Shown here: piece by piece, positions 43,195-52,157 of the stretch | How the letters are laid out: each line of letters starts with the position of its first letter | Position numbering within the stretch: the stretch's first letter is position 1 | Assembly (NCBI RefSeq): GCF_012911845.1 | Contig: NZ_JAAXCU010000030.1 | Coordinates: 1-64,000, forward strand | Direction: 5' to 3' | Length of the DNA: 64,000 bases | From: Bacillus sp. RO2 | GTDB taxonomy: Bacteria > Bacillota > Bacilli > Bacillales > Bacillaceae_I | The notes under the pieces: generated by a model | Seen by the model: only the letters and a program-made list of their open reading frames with translations | Told to the model about the DNA's origin: nothing | The model's database searches: none | Program-made: the position numbers and the translations under genes

Positions 43195-43314
43195 GTTGAT
43201 TGGAGCAAATGGCGTAGACTCCTGAAGGAGATAGCGCTTGGTGGAGACCCTGCAGGCTTGCAAGGAGGCTCCAGCAGCGTCCCTAGGAAAGCGAAGCCAT
43301 TTGCGGAAATCAAC
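43195..43314 (+). repeat. dispersed intergenic element, copy 5 (complete)
   Basis: Starts GTTGATTGGAGCAAATGGCG and ends AAGCCATTTGCGGAAATCAAC, so the ends are complementary (GTTGAT/ATCAAC and AAATGGC/GCCATTT). The centre has GGTGGAGACCCTGCAGGC and GGAGGCTCC. It fills the gap between treR and pepF; nothing else is seen there. Confidence 0.88.
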
Positions 43315-43471
43315 AACGGAGAATAACCGGCAAATTAAAAAAAAGACCGGACAGTTTTTTATTTCTTCTTAAATATTGTAATTTTCAAAAATATCATTTA
43401 AATTGCTCGGGTCTTCTTATATAATGGTTATATTAAAGATTCGATTATCGAAATAAATGGAGGGGAAGTTA

Positions 43472-45283
43472 ATGGCAAAGGTTATGAATAAAGCATTAAA
43501 AAGGGAGGAAGTCCCAGTTGAGCAAACTTGGAACCTCGAAGATTTATTTGTTTCCCAAGAAGCTTGGGAACAGGAGTTGCAAGACGTACAACAAGATCTA
43601 TCAACTGTCACTTGTTATAAAGGAAAAGTTGGAAAGGATGCTAAATCATTGCTTGGTTGTTTAAAGGACAAGGATGCCTTAACAGAAAGAGTTATGAGAG
43701 TAATGACTTTCGCATCCCTAAAACAATCCGAAGATGGAACCAATCCTGAAAATCAAGCAAATTCGACACGTGTTGGGGGGATGATCTCGAACTTTAGCGC
43801 CAGCACATCCTTTATCCATTCTGAAATCCTTCAATTAGATGTAGTAACATTAAATGAATTTATAGCCGAAGAACCGGAGTTGGAAGAATATAAAAAAAGC
43901 TTGATGGATGTGTTAGAATCAAAGCCTCATAAGCTATCCCCGGATGCGGAAGAAGTACTTTCTGCCTTTGGAGAAGTGCATAATGCACCATATACTATCT
44001 ATCAAAGGAGCTTAATATCTGATATGAGATTTCCATCTATCTTAACAGATGATGGTCAGGAACATCCTTTATCCTTTAATTCTTTTCCTAATTATGAAGG
44101 GTCTTCCAATTCAGAATTACGTAGAAAAGCGTACCAAACTTATATTGATACACTAAAACAATACAAGCATACATATGCGGCTACTTATGCAACAGAAGTG
44201 AAAAAGCAGGTGGTAGAAGCGCGTCTACGAAACTATGAATCCGTCACAGATATGCTGCTTCACGATCAACAGGTGACAAAAGAGATGTATCATAATCAAT
44301 TGGATACTATACAAAACGAGTTGGCACCGCATATGCGCAGATATGCGAAACTGAAAAAGCGGGTGCTAGGTTTAGAAACGATGCAATTCTGTGATTTAAA
44401 AGCTCCACTAGATCCAGATTTTAACCCTGAGATTACTTATGAGGAAGCATCTGAATTAATTCTAGAGTCATTAGAAGTGATGGGACCTGAATATATGGAA
44501 ATAATGGAAGAGGGACTTAATAATCGTTGGGTTGACCTGGCTGATAACGTAGGAAAGGGTTCAGGTGCCTTCTGTTCCAGTCCTTATGGTGTCCATCCTT
44601 ATATCCTGATGACATGGAGTGACTCTATGAGAAATGCCTATACGCTTGCCCATGAATTAGGGCATGCAGGGCACTTCCGCTTAGCAGGCAGATACCAGAA
44701 GCTTTCTAACACACGTCCCTCCAGATATTTTGTAGAAGCGCCTTCCACGATGAATGAAATGCTGTTAAGTCAGCATATTCTATCAAAGCCAAATGATGAG
44801 AGAATGCGCAGATGGGTAATCTTACAATCATTAGGGACTTATTATCATAATTTTGTAACACATATACTCGAAGGGGAGCTTCAGCGTAGGGTCTACGATC
44901 TAGCAGACAAGGGAACTCCTATCACTGCCAATGTTTTATGTGAACAAAAGACTGCCTTGCTTTCTGAATTCTGGGGAGATGCAGTGGATATGGATGAAGG
45001 AGCTGGGTTGACCTGGATGCGTCAGCCACATTATTATATGGGGCTCTATCCATATACGTATTCCGCTGGACTTACTGCTTCTACAGCAGCAGCCAAACAG
45101 ATTCAAGAAGAAGGTCAGCCTGCAGTGGATCGTTGGCTTTCTGCATTAAAAGCAGGGGGCACGTTGAAACCGCTAGAATTAATGCAATTGGGCGGAGTAG
45201 ATATGACAACAACTGAACCTATTAAGACAGCTGTCGCGTATGTAGGCTCCTTAATAGACGAACTAGAAAAAAGCTTTTCCTAA
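43472..45283 (+). CDS. pepF: oligoendopeptidase F (M3)
   Basis: 603 aa. Zinc metallopeptidase of the thimet family that cuts short peptides in the cytosol. HELGH (His394-His398) is the zinc motif, with a Glu ligand in EAPSTMNEMLL. The N-terminus (EVPVEQTWNLEDLF) is typical PepF. ATG 43472 is five to seven bases from GGAGGGGAAG; an ATG five codons upstream precedes that site. It is intact, unlike the M3 paralog at 24.4 kb, and may cover for it. Confidence 0.95.
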   Translation: MAKVMNKALKREEVPVEQTWNLEDLFVSQEAWEQELQDVQQDLSTVTCYKGKVGKDAKSLLGCLKDKDALTERVMRVMTFASLKQSEDGTNPENQANSTRVGGMISNFSASTSFIHSEILQLDVVTLNEFIAEEPELEEYKKSLMDVLESKPHKLSPDAEEVLSAFGEVHNAPYTIYQRSLISDMRFPSILTDDGQEHPLSFNSFPNYEGSSNSELRRKAYQTYIDTLKQYKHTYAATYATEVKKQVVEARLRNYESVTDMLLHDQQVTKEMYHNQLDTIQNELAPHMRRYAKLKKRVLGLETMQFCDLKAPLDPDFNPEITYEEASELILESLEVMGPEYMEIMEEGLNNRWVDLADNVGKGSGAFCSSPYGVHPYILMTWSDSMRNAYTLAHELGHAGHFRLAGRYQKLSNTRPSRYFVEAPSTMNEMLLSQHILSKPNDERMRRWVILQSLGTYYHNFVTHILEGELQRRVYDLADKGTPITANVLCEQKTALLSEFWGDAVDMDEGAGLTWMRQPHYYMGLYPYTYSAGLTASTAAAKQIQEEGQPAVDRWLSALKAGGTLKPLELMQLGGVDMTTTEPIKTAVAYVGSLIDELEKSFS

Positions 45284-45291
45284 ACCACCCC

Positions 45292-45326
45292 AACACCTTA
45301 TCTCCATACAGATAAGGTGTTTTTTT
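45292..45326 (+). terminator. rho-independent terminator
   Basis: AACACCTTATCT/AGATAAGGTGTT with CCATAC loop and T-run. Confidence 0.92.
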
Positions 45327-45419
45327 ATAGAAATGAAACAGCGTAGTCTATCAACATTTCTTTATATAATCCGATAAAAAAGGAAAGAACCATATAGTCA
45401 AGAACGGAAGGGCGTATCA

Positions 45420-46325
45420 ATGATGGAAAAGAGAAATGGAATACTACTAGATTCTGGTACCAACGAAGTGGAATTTCTTGAATTTCATATAGGAAGTACC
45501 AGCTTTGGCATAAATGTCTTAAAAGTAAGAGAAATAATCAAACCAGTTGCAGTGACCAAAATCCCTCATTCCCATAAAAATGTCGAAGGAATCATCGAAT
45601 TAAGGGGAGAAGTGCTGCCAATAATAAACCTCAGAAAAGCTTTGAATATCGAAGAACAGAGTAACTACTCAGAAGAGAAATTTATCGTGACTGAATTCAA
45701 CGGCATGAAAGTGATACTAAGGGTAGATCATGTAACACAAATTCATCGACTTACATGGGCTGAGATGGAAAAACCAGCTTCGTTGCAAAATGGATTTGAA
45801 GACCACATAACAGGAATTATTAAACAACCATCTCAGATGATTCTCCTTTTGGATGTAGAGAAAATCATGTTTGATATATATCCAAACCTGGATAATAGAG
45901 CGTCATATCTTCATGAAAACCTAAACCCTGCCCGCAGTGAGAAAAAGATTATGATTGCAGAAGATTCCCCAATGCTTAGAAAACTTCTAGAAGAGACGTT
46001 GCTCGAAGCGGGATTTGAACATATTCAATTCTTTGAGAATGGGAAAAGTGCTTGGGAGTATATGGAGACTGTGGTGAAAAACGGAGAGCAAAGTGTAGAC
46101 TTGTTAATTACGGATATCGAGATGCCTCAAATGGATGGTCATCACCTGACAAAGAAAATTAAAGAAGATAGCTTCCTCTCCAATATACCTGTTATCATAT
46201 TTTCTTCCCTGATAACAGATCACCTTAGACATAAAGGCGACCAAGTAGGAGCGAATGCTCAAATTAGCAAACCACAATTGACAAAGTTGGTAGAACTACT
46301 AGATGAACAACTATTGAATAAATGA
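45420..46325 (+). CDS. cheV: chemotaxis coupling/response-regulator protein CheV
   Basis: 301 aa. An N-terminal CheW domain (about 15-155; LKVREIIKPVAVTKIPHSHKNVEGIIELRGEVLPIINL) and a C-terminal receiver (about 175-298) with Asp232 in LLITDIEMP, ED near the start (MIAEDSPML) and Lys in SKPQ. CheV couples receptors to CheA and adapts on phosphorylation. Marks the left end of the segment shared with B. subtilis. ACGGAAGGGCG precedes the ATG. Confidence 0.95.
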   Translation: MMEKRNGILLDSGTNEVEFLEFHIGSTSFGINVLKVREIIKPVAVTKIPHSHKNVEGIIELRGEVLPIINLRKALNIEEQSNYSEEKFIVTEFNGMKVILRVDHVTQIHRLTWAEMEKPASLQNGFEDHITGIIKQPSQMILLLDVEKIMFDIYPNLDNRASYLHENLNPARSEKKIMIAEDSPMLRKLLEETLLEAGFEHIQFFENGKSAWEYMETVVKNGEQSVDLLITDIEMPQMDGHHLTKKIKEDSFLSNIPVIIFSSLITDHLRHKGDQVGANAQISKPQLTKLVELLDEQLLNK

Positions 46326-46331
46326 CATTTT

Positions 46332-46380
46332 AAAAAGACGAAAGCCCAGCTACTTGTAGGTGGGCTTTCGTCTTTTCTTT
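46332..46380. terminator. bidirectional terminator
   Basis: AAAAAGACGAAAGCCCA/TGGGCTTTCGTCTTTT stem with T-runs at both ends, between convergent cheV and ykyB. Confidence 0.93.
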
Positions 46381-46381
46381 A

Positions 46382-46864
46382 TCATAGATAGCTTTCCCCT
46401 AGTTTTTTAAATACGGGCTTTTGATACTGTCTTTTAGGTTGATGTTTTTGCCCATCTGTTGGATGGAAATTTGTGTACCGTTGAAGTAAGTTCTTCGCTA
46501 CAGATAAGGACATATTAGCTTTTGGATTTCGATAATAATCATTTAACTCTCCAAGATGAGGTAATTCTGTAAAATCATCTTTTGTAGGAGGGAGATGGAA
46601 GTAATATTCTCCTGCTAATACAAGGACGTCAGATTGTTGACGGCTGTTCTTTGGGTTTCTTGAAAAATGCAAACCTTTTTTTGTAGCTTTGCCTTCGGTG
46701 ATAAGTTTCTCTAAAGCTTTTCTTTTTAACGAATAGAGAAACTTTGGATCCGGCGCGGTTTTTGCATGCCGATTAACAGTAAAGATGGCACGAGAGAGGT
46801 TTTCAATAGAAGATTCAATAGGGGAATCGGTTTTTCTTTGGTTTGTATAACTTTTATTATGCAT
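46382..46864 (-). CDS. ykyB: YkyB-family conserved protein
   Basis: 160 aa, basic and mostly polar. It occupies the slot directly beside cheV, as in B. subtilis, and has the expected length (about 154 there). SLKRKALEKLITEGKATKKGLHFS and VLAGEYYFHLPPTKDDFTELPHLG are the readable conserved blocks. No membrane segment or known catalytic motif. Function unknown. GAAAGGAGCC ahead of the ATG. Confidence 0.85.
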   Translation of the reverse strand: MHNKSYTNQRKTDSPIESSIENLSRAIFTVNRHAKTAPDPKFLYSLKRKALEKLITEGKATKKGLHFSRNPKNSRQQSDVLVLAGEYYFHLPPTKDDFTELPHLGELNDYYRNPKANMSLSVAKNLLQRYTNFHPTDGQKHQPKRQYQKPVFKKLGESYL

Positions 46865-46940
46865 AATTGGCTCCTTTCCTTTCCCTTATTATACTGTGCC
46901 TTCACTCAAAATGGAAGGGTAGCTCCAACTTCCTCCATTT

Positions 46941-48449
46941 TTAGGCTGAAGTTAGAGCATGCTCCTGCTCTTTTTCCATAAGTGTGATGAAGATATCGAC
47001 AAACTCAGGATCCCATTGGGTTCCTCTTCCGCTTTCTAATATAGACAAAGCTTTCTCCTTTTTCATTCCCTTACGATATGGGCGATCGGAAGTCATGGCA
47101 TCAAATGCGTCCGCTACTGCGATGATTCTGCCGAAAAGAGGAATATCATGACCAATTAACATATCGGGGTACCCATATCCATCAAATCGTTCATGATGGT
47201 TTCTGACACCTGGTATTAATGGAGCCATAGCCTCTTTAGGTTGCACTTGACTTAAGATGGTGGCGCCAAGCAACGGGTGTCTTTTAATTTCTTCAAATTC
47301 CATATCTGAAAGCTTTCCATCCTTTAATAATATCTCATCCTTCACTCCAATCTTCCCAATGTCATGAAGGAGAGCGGCATTTTTTAGCAATTCAAGTTGC
47401 TGTGGGGGCAGTCCAGCTTTTTGGCCGATCAATACAGAGTATCTGCTTACTCTTAATGAATGTCCTGCTGTATATGGATCTCGCGCGTCAAGGGTGGTGG
47501 AGAGGGTTTGATAAAAACTTTCCATTAACAGCCTATTTGTTTCATTTCTTTCTTCCAACCCCTGCACCATGGAGTTAAATCCTTGAATAACTTGAGAAAA
47601 TTCATCTGAATATAATTCCTTAGCAGGAGCTAGGTGATTATTTTCTACATCTTGCATCCCTTTTAACAGTTCAGTGATAGGTTGTAAAATGTCCTTAAAT
47701 AACAAGAAAGCTCCAAAAGAAGAAAACACGGCAGCAATGAAAAGGATTAATATTCCCCAATTCCAGAAATCTACTTCTAAGGTAAGGGTTTCAAAGCGAA
47801 CTTCGGTTGCCAGACTGAATAAAAGAACAGGAAAAATTCCGATAAATAATGCGCTTACTAGAAACTTCGTACGTAAAGAAACGATTATATCCCCGTGTAT
47901 AGATAATGAATGGTGATAGATGTTCTGTGTGGCTTCTTGTAAACAATCCAAAACGGGCCTTATCGCTCTGACTGTAAGAAAGTATTCGATAAACGCATGC
48001 ATGCCAGCAATTAACACGGCACCAAGTGAAGCAAGAAGTACATATCTAAAAGGCATGTTAAGCAAGCCGATCCGTATACAGATGATCGCAAGGGTAATGG
48101 CAGGAACAGAGAGTCCAAGTAGGTGGGGGCCAATTATTCTTTTAACTGTTAAAATTGGAAACCGTTGTATATGTAAAAAAGCTTTCTGATAGTCAGCATA
48201 TGTATGATCTGTTTTAGTAAGAATAATTTTGATCGGTTGCAGTTGTTTATGAAAAGCGAACAATTCACAAAGTACCATAATGAAAGCAGAAGTTAATAAA
48301 ATACTAATCATTATATTAATCTCTGTAAGGGATAGGTTTAAAGTAGAGAATATGAGTATGCCGCCTACCCCTAGCACTGCTATGGATGAACCAAGTATAT
48401 AATTTATGACAAGCTGTTTCACAAAACGAGTATATGTTTGCTGATGCAA
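46941..48449 (-). CDS. HAMP-HD-GYP protein, probable cyclic-di-GMP phosphodiesterase
   Basis: 502 aa. Six membrane helices (about 15-240) with a HAMP-like segment after the last (FKDILQPITELLKGMQDVENN), then an HD-GYP domain. HSLRVSRYSV, LLHDIGKIG and RNHHERFDGYGYP carry the HD and GYP signatures, so hydrolysis of c-di-GMP is likely. TTG at 48449, five to seven bases from GGAAGGG, is preferred over an upstream TTG without a site. This gene sits where B. subtilis has ykuC. Confidence 0.85.
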   Translation of the reverse strand: MHQQTYTRFVKQLVINYILGSSIAVLGVGGILIFSTLNLSLTEINIMISILLTSAFIMVLCELFAFHKQLQPIKIILTKTDHTYADYQKAFLHIQRFPILTVKRIIGPHLLGLSVPAITLAIICIRIGLLNMPFRYVLLASLGAVLIAGMHAFIEYFLTVRAIRPVLDCLQEATQNIYHHSLSIHGDIIVSLRTKFLVSALFIGIFPVLLFSLATEVRFETLTLEVDFWNWGILILFIAAVFSSFGAFLLFKDILQPITELLKGMQDVENNHLAPAKELYSDEFSQVIQGFNSMVQGLEERNETNRLLMESFYQTLSTTLDARDPYTAGHSLRVSRYSVLIGQKAGLPPQQLELLKNAALLHDIGKIGVKDEILLKDGKLSDMEFEEIKRHPLLGATILSQVQPKEAMAPLIPGVRNHHERFDGYGYPDMLIGHDIPLFGRIIAVADAFDAMTSDRPYRKGMKKEKALSILESGRGTQWDPEFVDIFITLMEKEQEHALTSA

Positions 48450-48544
48450 GAAATCCCTTCCTTTATCACTAAATATTTCTAGTTCAATTATAATCAATCT
48501 TATCAGTATGTTCTAGTAAATTTGGTGTATTTGGAAAGTAAATG

Positions 48545-49045
48545 TTATTGAGGGCGAATTACCACACGTGTCCCGTTAGGTACGATAGATGCAAGCTGAA
48601 GGACATCTTGGTTATACATACGCACACATCCACGAGAGACAGCTTTTCCGATAGAGCTGGGATCGTTTGTTCCATGAATTCCATAGGATAATTTGGAGAG
48701 GGAAAGCCACATTACGCCAAATGGGCCACCAGGGTTAGGTTGTCGGTTTACGATAATATAGTTGCCAACAGGAGTTTCAAAGAGCATCCTGCCTACTGCA
48801 ATGGGATATGTTTTGACGATAACCCCATTTTCTTTCAGTACGAGTTTCCTATTTGCGATGGATATTTCAATGGAATAGGGGATTGTATCAGCATTAGGAA
48901 GTCCTGGGATGATAATTTGCTGACCGGGATAGATGACATTGGGATTTGAAATGGCATTGACAGCCAAAAGTTCTGCTATTGGCCTCCGATAATCCAACGA
49001 TATAGAACTAAGTGTCTCTCCTCGTCTCACTACATGTACAGCCAT
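48545..49045 (-). CDS. ykuD: L,D-transpeptidase YkuD
   Basis: 166 aa. LysM domain at 2-47 and an L,D-transpeptidase domain, about 55-166, with His124 in [11 protein letters not shown] and the catalytic Cys140 in SRGCVRM. It makes L,D cross-links in spore or wall peptidoglycan. No signal peptide, as in B. subtilis YkuD, which is loaded into the spore. ATG 49045 is behind AAAGAGGTGAG; an upstream frame start at 49087 has no site. Confidence 0.95.
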   Translation of the reverse strand: MAVHVVRRGETLSSISLDYRRPIAELLAVNAISNPNVIYPGQQIIIPGLPNADTIPYSIEISIANRKLVLKENGVIVKTYPIAVGRMLFETPVGNYIIVNRQPNPGGPFGVMWLSLSKLSYGIHGTNDPSSIGKAVSRGCVRMYNQDVLQLASIVPNGTRVVIRPQ

Positions 49046-49072
49046 CCTACTCACCTCTTTCATAATGATGAT

Positions 49073-49103
49073 AAAAAAGCCGTGCAAAGAGTGCAGCGGC
49101 TTT
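49073..49103 (-). terminator. rho-independent terminator
   Basis: Minus strand: AAAGCCG/CGGCTTT with inner TGCA/TGCA, followed by six T. It ends the PGPY-repeat gene. Confidence 0.85.
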
Positions 49104-49120
49104 AGGGTTCAATCAGTCCA

Positions 49121-49354
49121 TTATCTATAATTAGGATAAGGTGGGTACGGTCTTGGGTACGGCCCAGGGTAAGGTCCAGGGTACGGCCCAGGGTAAGGTC
49201 CAGGGTACGGTCCATAATAAGGGTATGGTGGGTAATAAGGTCTAGGAGCTAAGAGAGTACCTACTGCCAATCCCCCTAAAAACGGAAAAAAAGGAAAACC
49301 GAAACCAAATCCTCCGATCAATCTGTTATTTTGATAGTTTCGATACATAGACAT
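49121..49354 (-). CDS. Pro/Tyr/Gly-rich repeat protein
   Basis: 77 aa. After an N-terminal glycine/phenylalanine-rich hydrophobic section (GGFGFGFPFFPFLGGLAVG) comes a low-complexity tail, PGPY repeated in 12-bp steps (about 45-72). AAAGGAGGCAT precedes the ATG. Such Tyr/Pro proteins are often coat or cell-surface components that can be cross-linked through Tyr. It lies between ykuD and ykuE, where B. subtilis has no gene that I recall. Confidence 0.75.
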   Translation of the reverse strand: MSMYRNYQNNRLIGGFGFGFPFFPFLGGLAVGTLLAPRPYYPPYPYYGPYPGPYPGPYPGPYPGPYPRPYPPYPNYR

Positions 49355-49425
49355 ATGCCTCCTTTATAGGGTCACTATAATGTATGGCAATGTTAATAGG
49401 TATGCGCTTGTACGCGGTAGCCCAT

Positions 49426-50286
49426 TTATTGGCGTTCAAGGGTGAAAAATGCAATTTCTGGCGGCGCTAAAAAGCGGTAAGGTTCTCTAGTGGTGCCTAA
49501 ACCCTTATTCACATATAAGGTCAAATCATCCAAATGATAAAAACCTTCATAAAATTTAGACCCGAGCGGTGGAGTAATTAATGGGCCGACAAAAGGAATC
49601 TGCACTTGTCCCCCATGAGAATGTCCAGACAGCTGTAGATTTACGTGAAACTGCTCTGCTATAGAGTCAGCTGCATCCCCTTCATGGGCTAATAATATCG
49701 TATAAGCGTCTTCAGGAATACCACGTAGCGTTTCGTTGAAATCAGGTCTTCCTAGCATCAAATCATCCACTCCAGCAATGAATATTTGACTTTTATCTAT
49801 TAATTCAATCTTAGTATTTTCATTTTTCAACACGGTGAAATCAGAAGATTCCATGATTTCCTCGTAAGTCTCCGTCCCGTAGCCACCATGGTCGTGGTTA
49901 CCGTAAATCGCAAATTTCCCAAGTGGAGCATGGATCTTTTTTAAAATATTTATTAGGTTATATGACCCATCGTATTCTAATGGATTGTCCATCAGATCTC
50001 CTGTGAAAAAAACGATATCGGGTTCCTCTTCATTAATTAGACGAATCACTTTTTCCAATTCTGCTTGCCCAAAATGGTGACCAATATGGGTATCAGAGAA
50101 TTGAGCAATCTTTATTCCGGAAAAGCTTTTTGGGATACTTGGATGTTTGATGGTATGTTTTAATTTATTCATTTGCTTTGGTTCTATATATCTAGCATAG
50201 AAATAACCTGCACCACTTGTAAGTAAAGCAGTGAAAACTATTGTAAAGATTCGTTTGAAAAAGGCTCTTCTTGTTAATTTAATCAT
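49426..50286 (-). CDS. ykuE: metallophosphoesterase YkuE
   Basis: 286 aa. TRRAFFKRI (Arg6-Arg7) and a hydrophobic helix form a twin-arginine signal; in B. subtilis YkuE is exported by TatAyCy to the wall. The calcineurin-like domain shows the metal ligands in FSDTHIG, FTGDLMDN, YGNHDHGG and SGHSHGGQV. It hydrolyses a phosphate ester of unknown identity, perhaps lipid or wall related. Conserved neighbours are ykuD and fadH. Confidence 0.95.
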   Translation of the reverse strand: MIKLTRRAFFKRIFTIVFTALLTSGAGYFYARYIEPKQMNKLKHTIKHPSIPKSFSGIKIAQFSDTHIGHHFGQAELEKVIRLINEEEPDIVFFTGDLMDNPLEYDGSYNLINILKKIHAPLGKFAIYGNHDHGGYGTETYEEIMESSDFTVLKNENTKIELIDKSQIFIAGVDDLMLGRPDFNETLRGIPEDAYTILLAHEGDAADSIAEQFHVNLQLSGHSHGGQVQIPFVGPLITPPLGSKFYEGFYHLDDLTLYVNKGLGTTREPYRFLAPPEIAFFTLERQ

Positions 50287-50463
50287 AGTTATACCAACCT
50301 AACCTATCATAATATCACTCATTATAGCACCAATTAGAGATGAATTTCTCTTTCTATCATTCTACTTTTAATGGAAACTTTTTGAATAAATTTTATAAAA
50401 CATTTTGACTATTTTGAACATTAGGTTAGAATAGTATAGAGACATAGGATTGGGGGAGATTTT

Positions 50464-51231
50464 ATGGGAGAAAAGAAAGTTGCCATCATTACCGGTGGCT
50501 CTAGCGGTATGGGGAAATATATGGCGATGAAGTTTGCTCAAGAAGGTTATAATGTGGTCATTACCGGACGTGATCTTGATCGACTTGCGCAAGCTAAAAA
50601 GGAGATGGAGGGCCACGATGGCGAGGTTTTGACTGTGCAGATGGATGTTAGAGATCCTGAGCATGTGGAAAGAATGGTCAAGTTGACGGATGAAGCCTTT
50701 GGAAGAATTGATGTGCTGGTCAACAATGCAGCAGGTAATTTTATCTGTCCAGCCGAAAAACTATCTGTGAATGGCTGGAAGTCTGTCATTGACATCGTCT
50801 TAAATGGAACCTTTTATTGTAGCTCTGCAGTAGGTAATTATTGGATGGAAAGAAAAGTTAAGGGCAGTATGATCAACATGGTTGCCACATATGCCTGGAA
50901 TGCAGGGGCAGGTGTGGTCCACTCTGCTGCGGCCAAAGCAGGAGTCCTATCCCTTACAAGAACACTTGCAGTGGAGTGGGGGACAAAATATGGAATTCGA
51001 GTGAACGCTATCGCTCCAGGTCCAATCGAAAGAACTGGCGGTGCAGACAAATTGATGCAATCAGAGGAAGAGGCTAAAAAAGTTGCGGCAAGTGTACCAT
51101 TGAAGCGTTTTGGAACACCTGAAGAAATTGCTGAATTAGCATTTTTCCTAAGCTCAGAAAAAGCCGCATACATAAACGGAGAATGTGTAACAATGGACGG
51201 CGGCCAATGGCTCCAACCATTCCCGTTTTAA
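50464..51231 (+). CDS. fadH: 2,4-dienoyl-CoA reductase
   Basis: 255 aa, a short-chain dehydrogenase. GGSSGMGKYMA at 12-22 binds NADPH, NNAAGNF follows, and the catalytic region is the variant HSAAAKAGV, where Ser takes the place of the usual Tyr, as in dienoyl-CoA reductases (DECR family). It removes conjugated double bonds during oxidation of unsaturated fatty acids. TTGGGGGAGATTTT precedes the ATG. Divergent from ykuE as in B. subtilis. Confidence 0.92.
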   Translation: MGEKKVAIITGGSSGMGKYMAMKFAQEGYNVVITGRDLDRLAQAKKEMEGHDGEVLTVQMDVRDPEHVERMVKLTDEAFGRIDVLVNNAAGNFICPAEKLSVNGWKSVIDIVLNGTFYCSSAVGNYWMERKVKGSMINMVATYAWNAGAGVVHSAAAKAGVLSLTRTLAVEWGTKYGIRVNAIAPGPIERTGGADKLMQSEEEAKKVAASVPLKRFGTPEEIAELAFFLSSEKAAYINGECVTMDGGQWLQPFPF

Positions 51232-51250
51232 ATAATAGGGATTTTTAGCA

Positions 51251-51372
51251 GTTAATTGGAGCAAAAGGCGAAGACTCCTGAGGGGGATAGCGCTAGGTGG
51301 AGACCCCACAGGCGCAGCCCAGGAGGCTCCACCAGCGCCCCTAGGAAAGCGAAGCCATTTGCGGAAATTAAC
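51251..51372 (+). repeat. dispersed intergenic element, copy 6
   Basis: Begins GTTAATTGGAGCAAAAGGCG and ends AAGCCATTTGCGGAAATTAAC. The outermost base pairs changed together (GTTAAT/ATTAAC against GTTGAT/ATCAAC in copy 5), which supports a folded element. Confidence 0.88.
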
Positions 51373-51395
51373 AGCGGTTGTTAAAGCGATAATTT

Positions 51396-51442
51396 AAAAG
51401 CCCGGTAAAGCAATTTTTATTTTGCTTTACCGGGCTTTTTTT
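51396..51442 (+). terminator. strong rho-independent terminator
   Basis: AAAAGCCCGGTAAAGCAA/TTGCTTTACCGGGCTTTT, a perfect 18-bp stem, and more T. Confidence 0.95.
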
Positions 51443-51498
51443 CATACTTGTATACCGCTTTTGCTCATACTAAGCAAAAGCAACAAGGAGGAAACCTA

Positions 51499-52071
51499 AT
51501 GAGTATCTATTACAAGTATGACTGGGACGAACAAAATAAAGAACTGACAGTGTATATCAACCCTACAGAAGCGTTCTATGAGTTCTCTGTTGAATACGCT
51601 GGCAACCATGAAAAATTATCAAAAAGAAGAAATCTACTGGAATCAGCAAGAAGATTAGCCTCAGAAGTATTGCCTAAAGGAACGGTTGTAAACAGCTATC
51701 GCGTCAAATTCCAACAATTTCTCATAGCTGTTCTGGATGAAAAGAATGGAGTTACTAGAGAACTTTTGGAAGGTCAAGCTTGTGGAAATTACAAAGTAAA
51801 ACATAATGAAACGTTAAAAGATATATCACAAATGTTTTCTGTTGACGAAAACAGCTTGAAAAAGGTTAATCACCTTGAAAGTGATACCATTTTCACTGGG
51901 ATGAATCTTAGAGTGCCCTGCTATCTACACACGGTGGTCACATCAGACAGTTTGTTAAAAATAGCTCAGAGATATGACATATCACGTGAGTCAGTCCGGC
52001 AATTAAACAATTTAGATACTGATTGTTTGAAAACTGGCCAAGAATTAAAAATTCCTAAACGATTGCAATAA
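51499..52071 (+). CDS. protein with two C-terminal LysM domains
   Basis: 190 aa. An N-terminal region (about 1-90) is unknown. Two LysM domains follow, about 94-137 (YKVKHNETLKDISQMFSVDENSLKKVN) and 142-186 (HTVVTSDSLLKIAQRYDIS). No signal peptide, which suggests spore-coat association or loading from the mother cell. AAGGAGGAAACC is seven bases before ATG 51499; the upstream frame start lies in the terminator. Occupies the ykuG/ykuH slot. Confidence 0.75.
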   Translation: MSIYYKYDWDEQNKELTVYINPTEAFYEFSVEYAGNHEKLSKRRNLLESARRLASEVLPKGTVVNSYRVKFQQFLIAVLDEKNGVTRELLEGQACGNYKVKHNETLKDISQMFSVDENSLKKVNHLESDTIFTGMNLRVPCYLHTVVTSDSLLKIAQRYDISRESVRQLNNLDTDCLKTGQELKIPKRLQ

Positions 52072-52157
52072 AAATCCTAGCACCTCACTATTTCCACGTC
52101 ATAATTTGCCCTATAACATGATATAATCGTTCCAAACAAGACAAAGGGGAGAACGAG

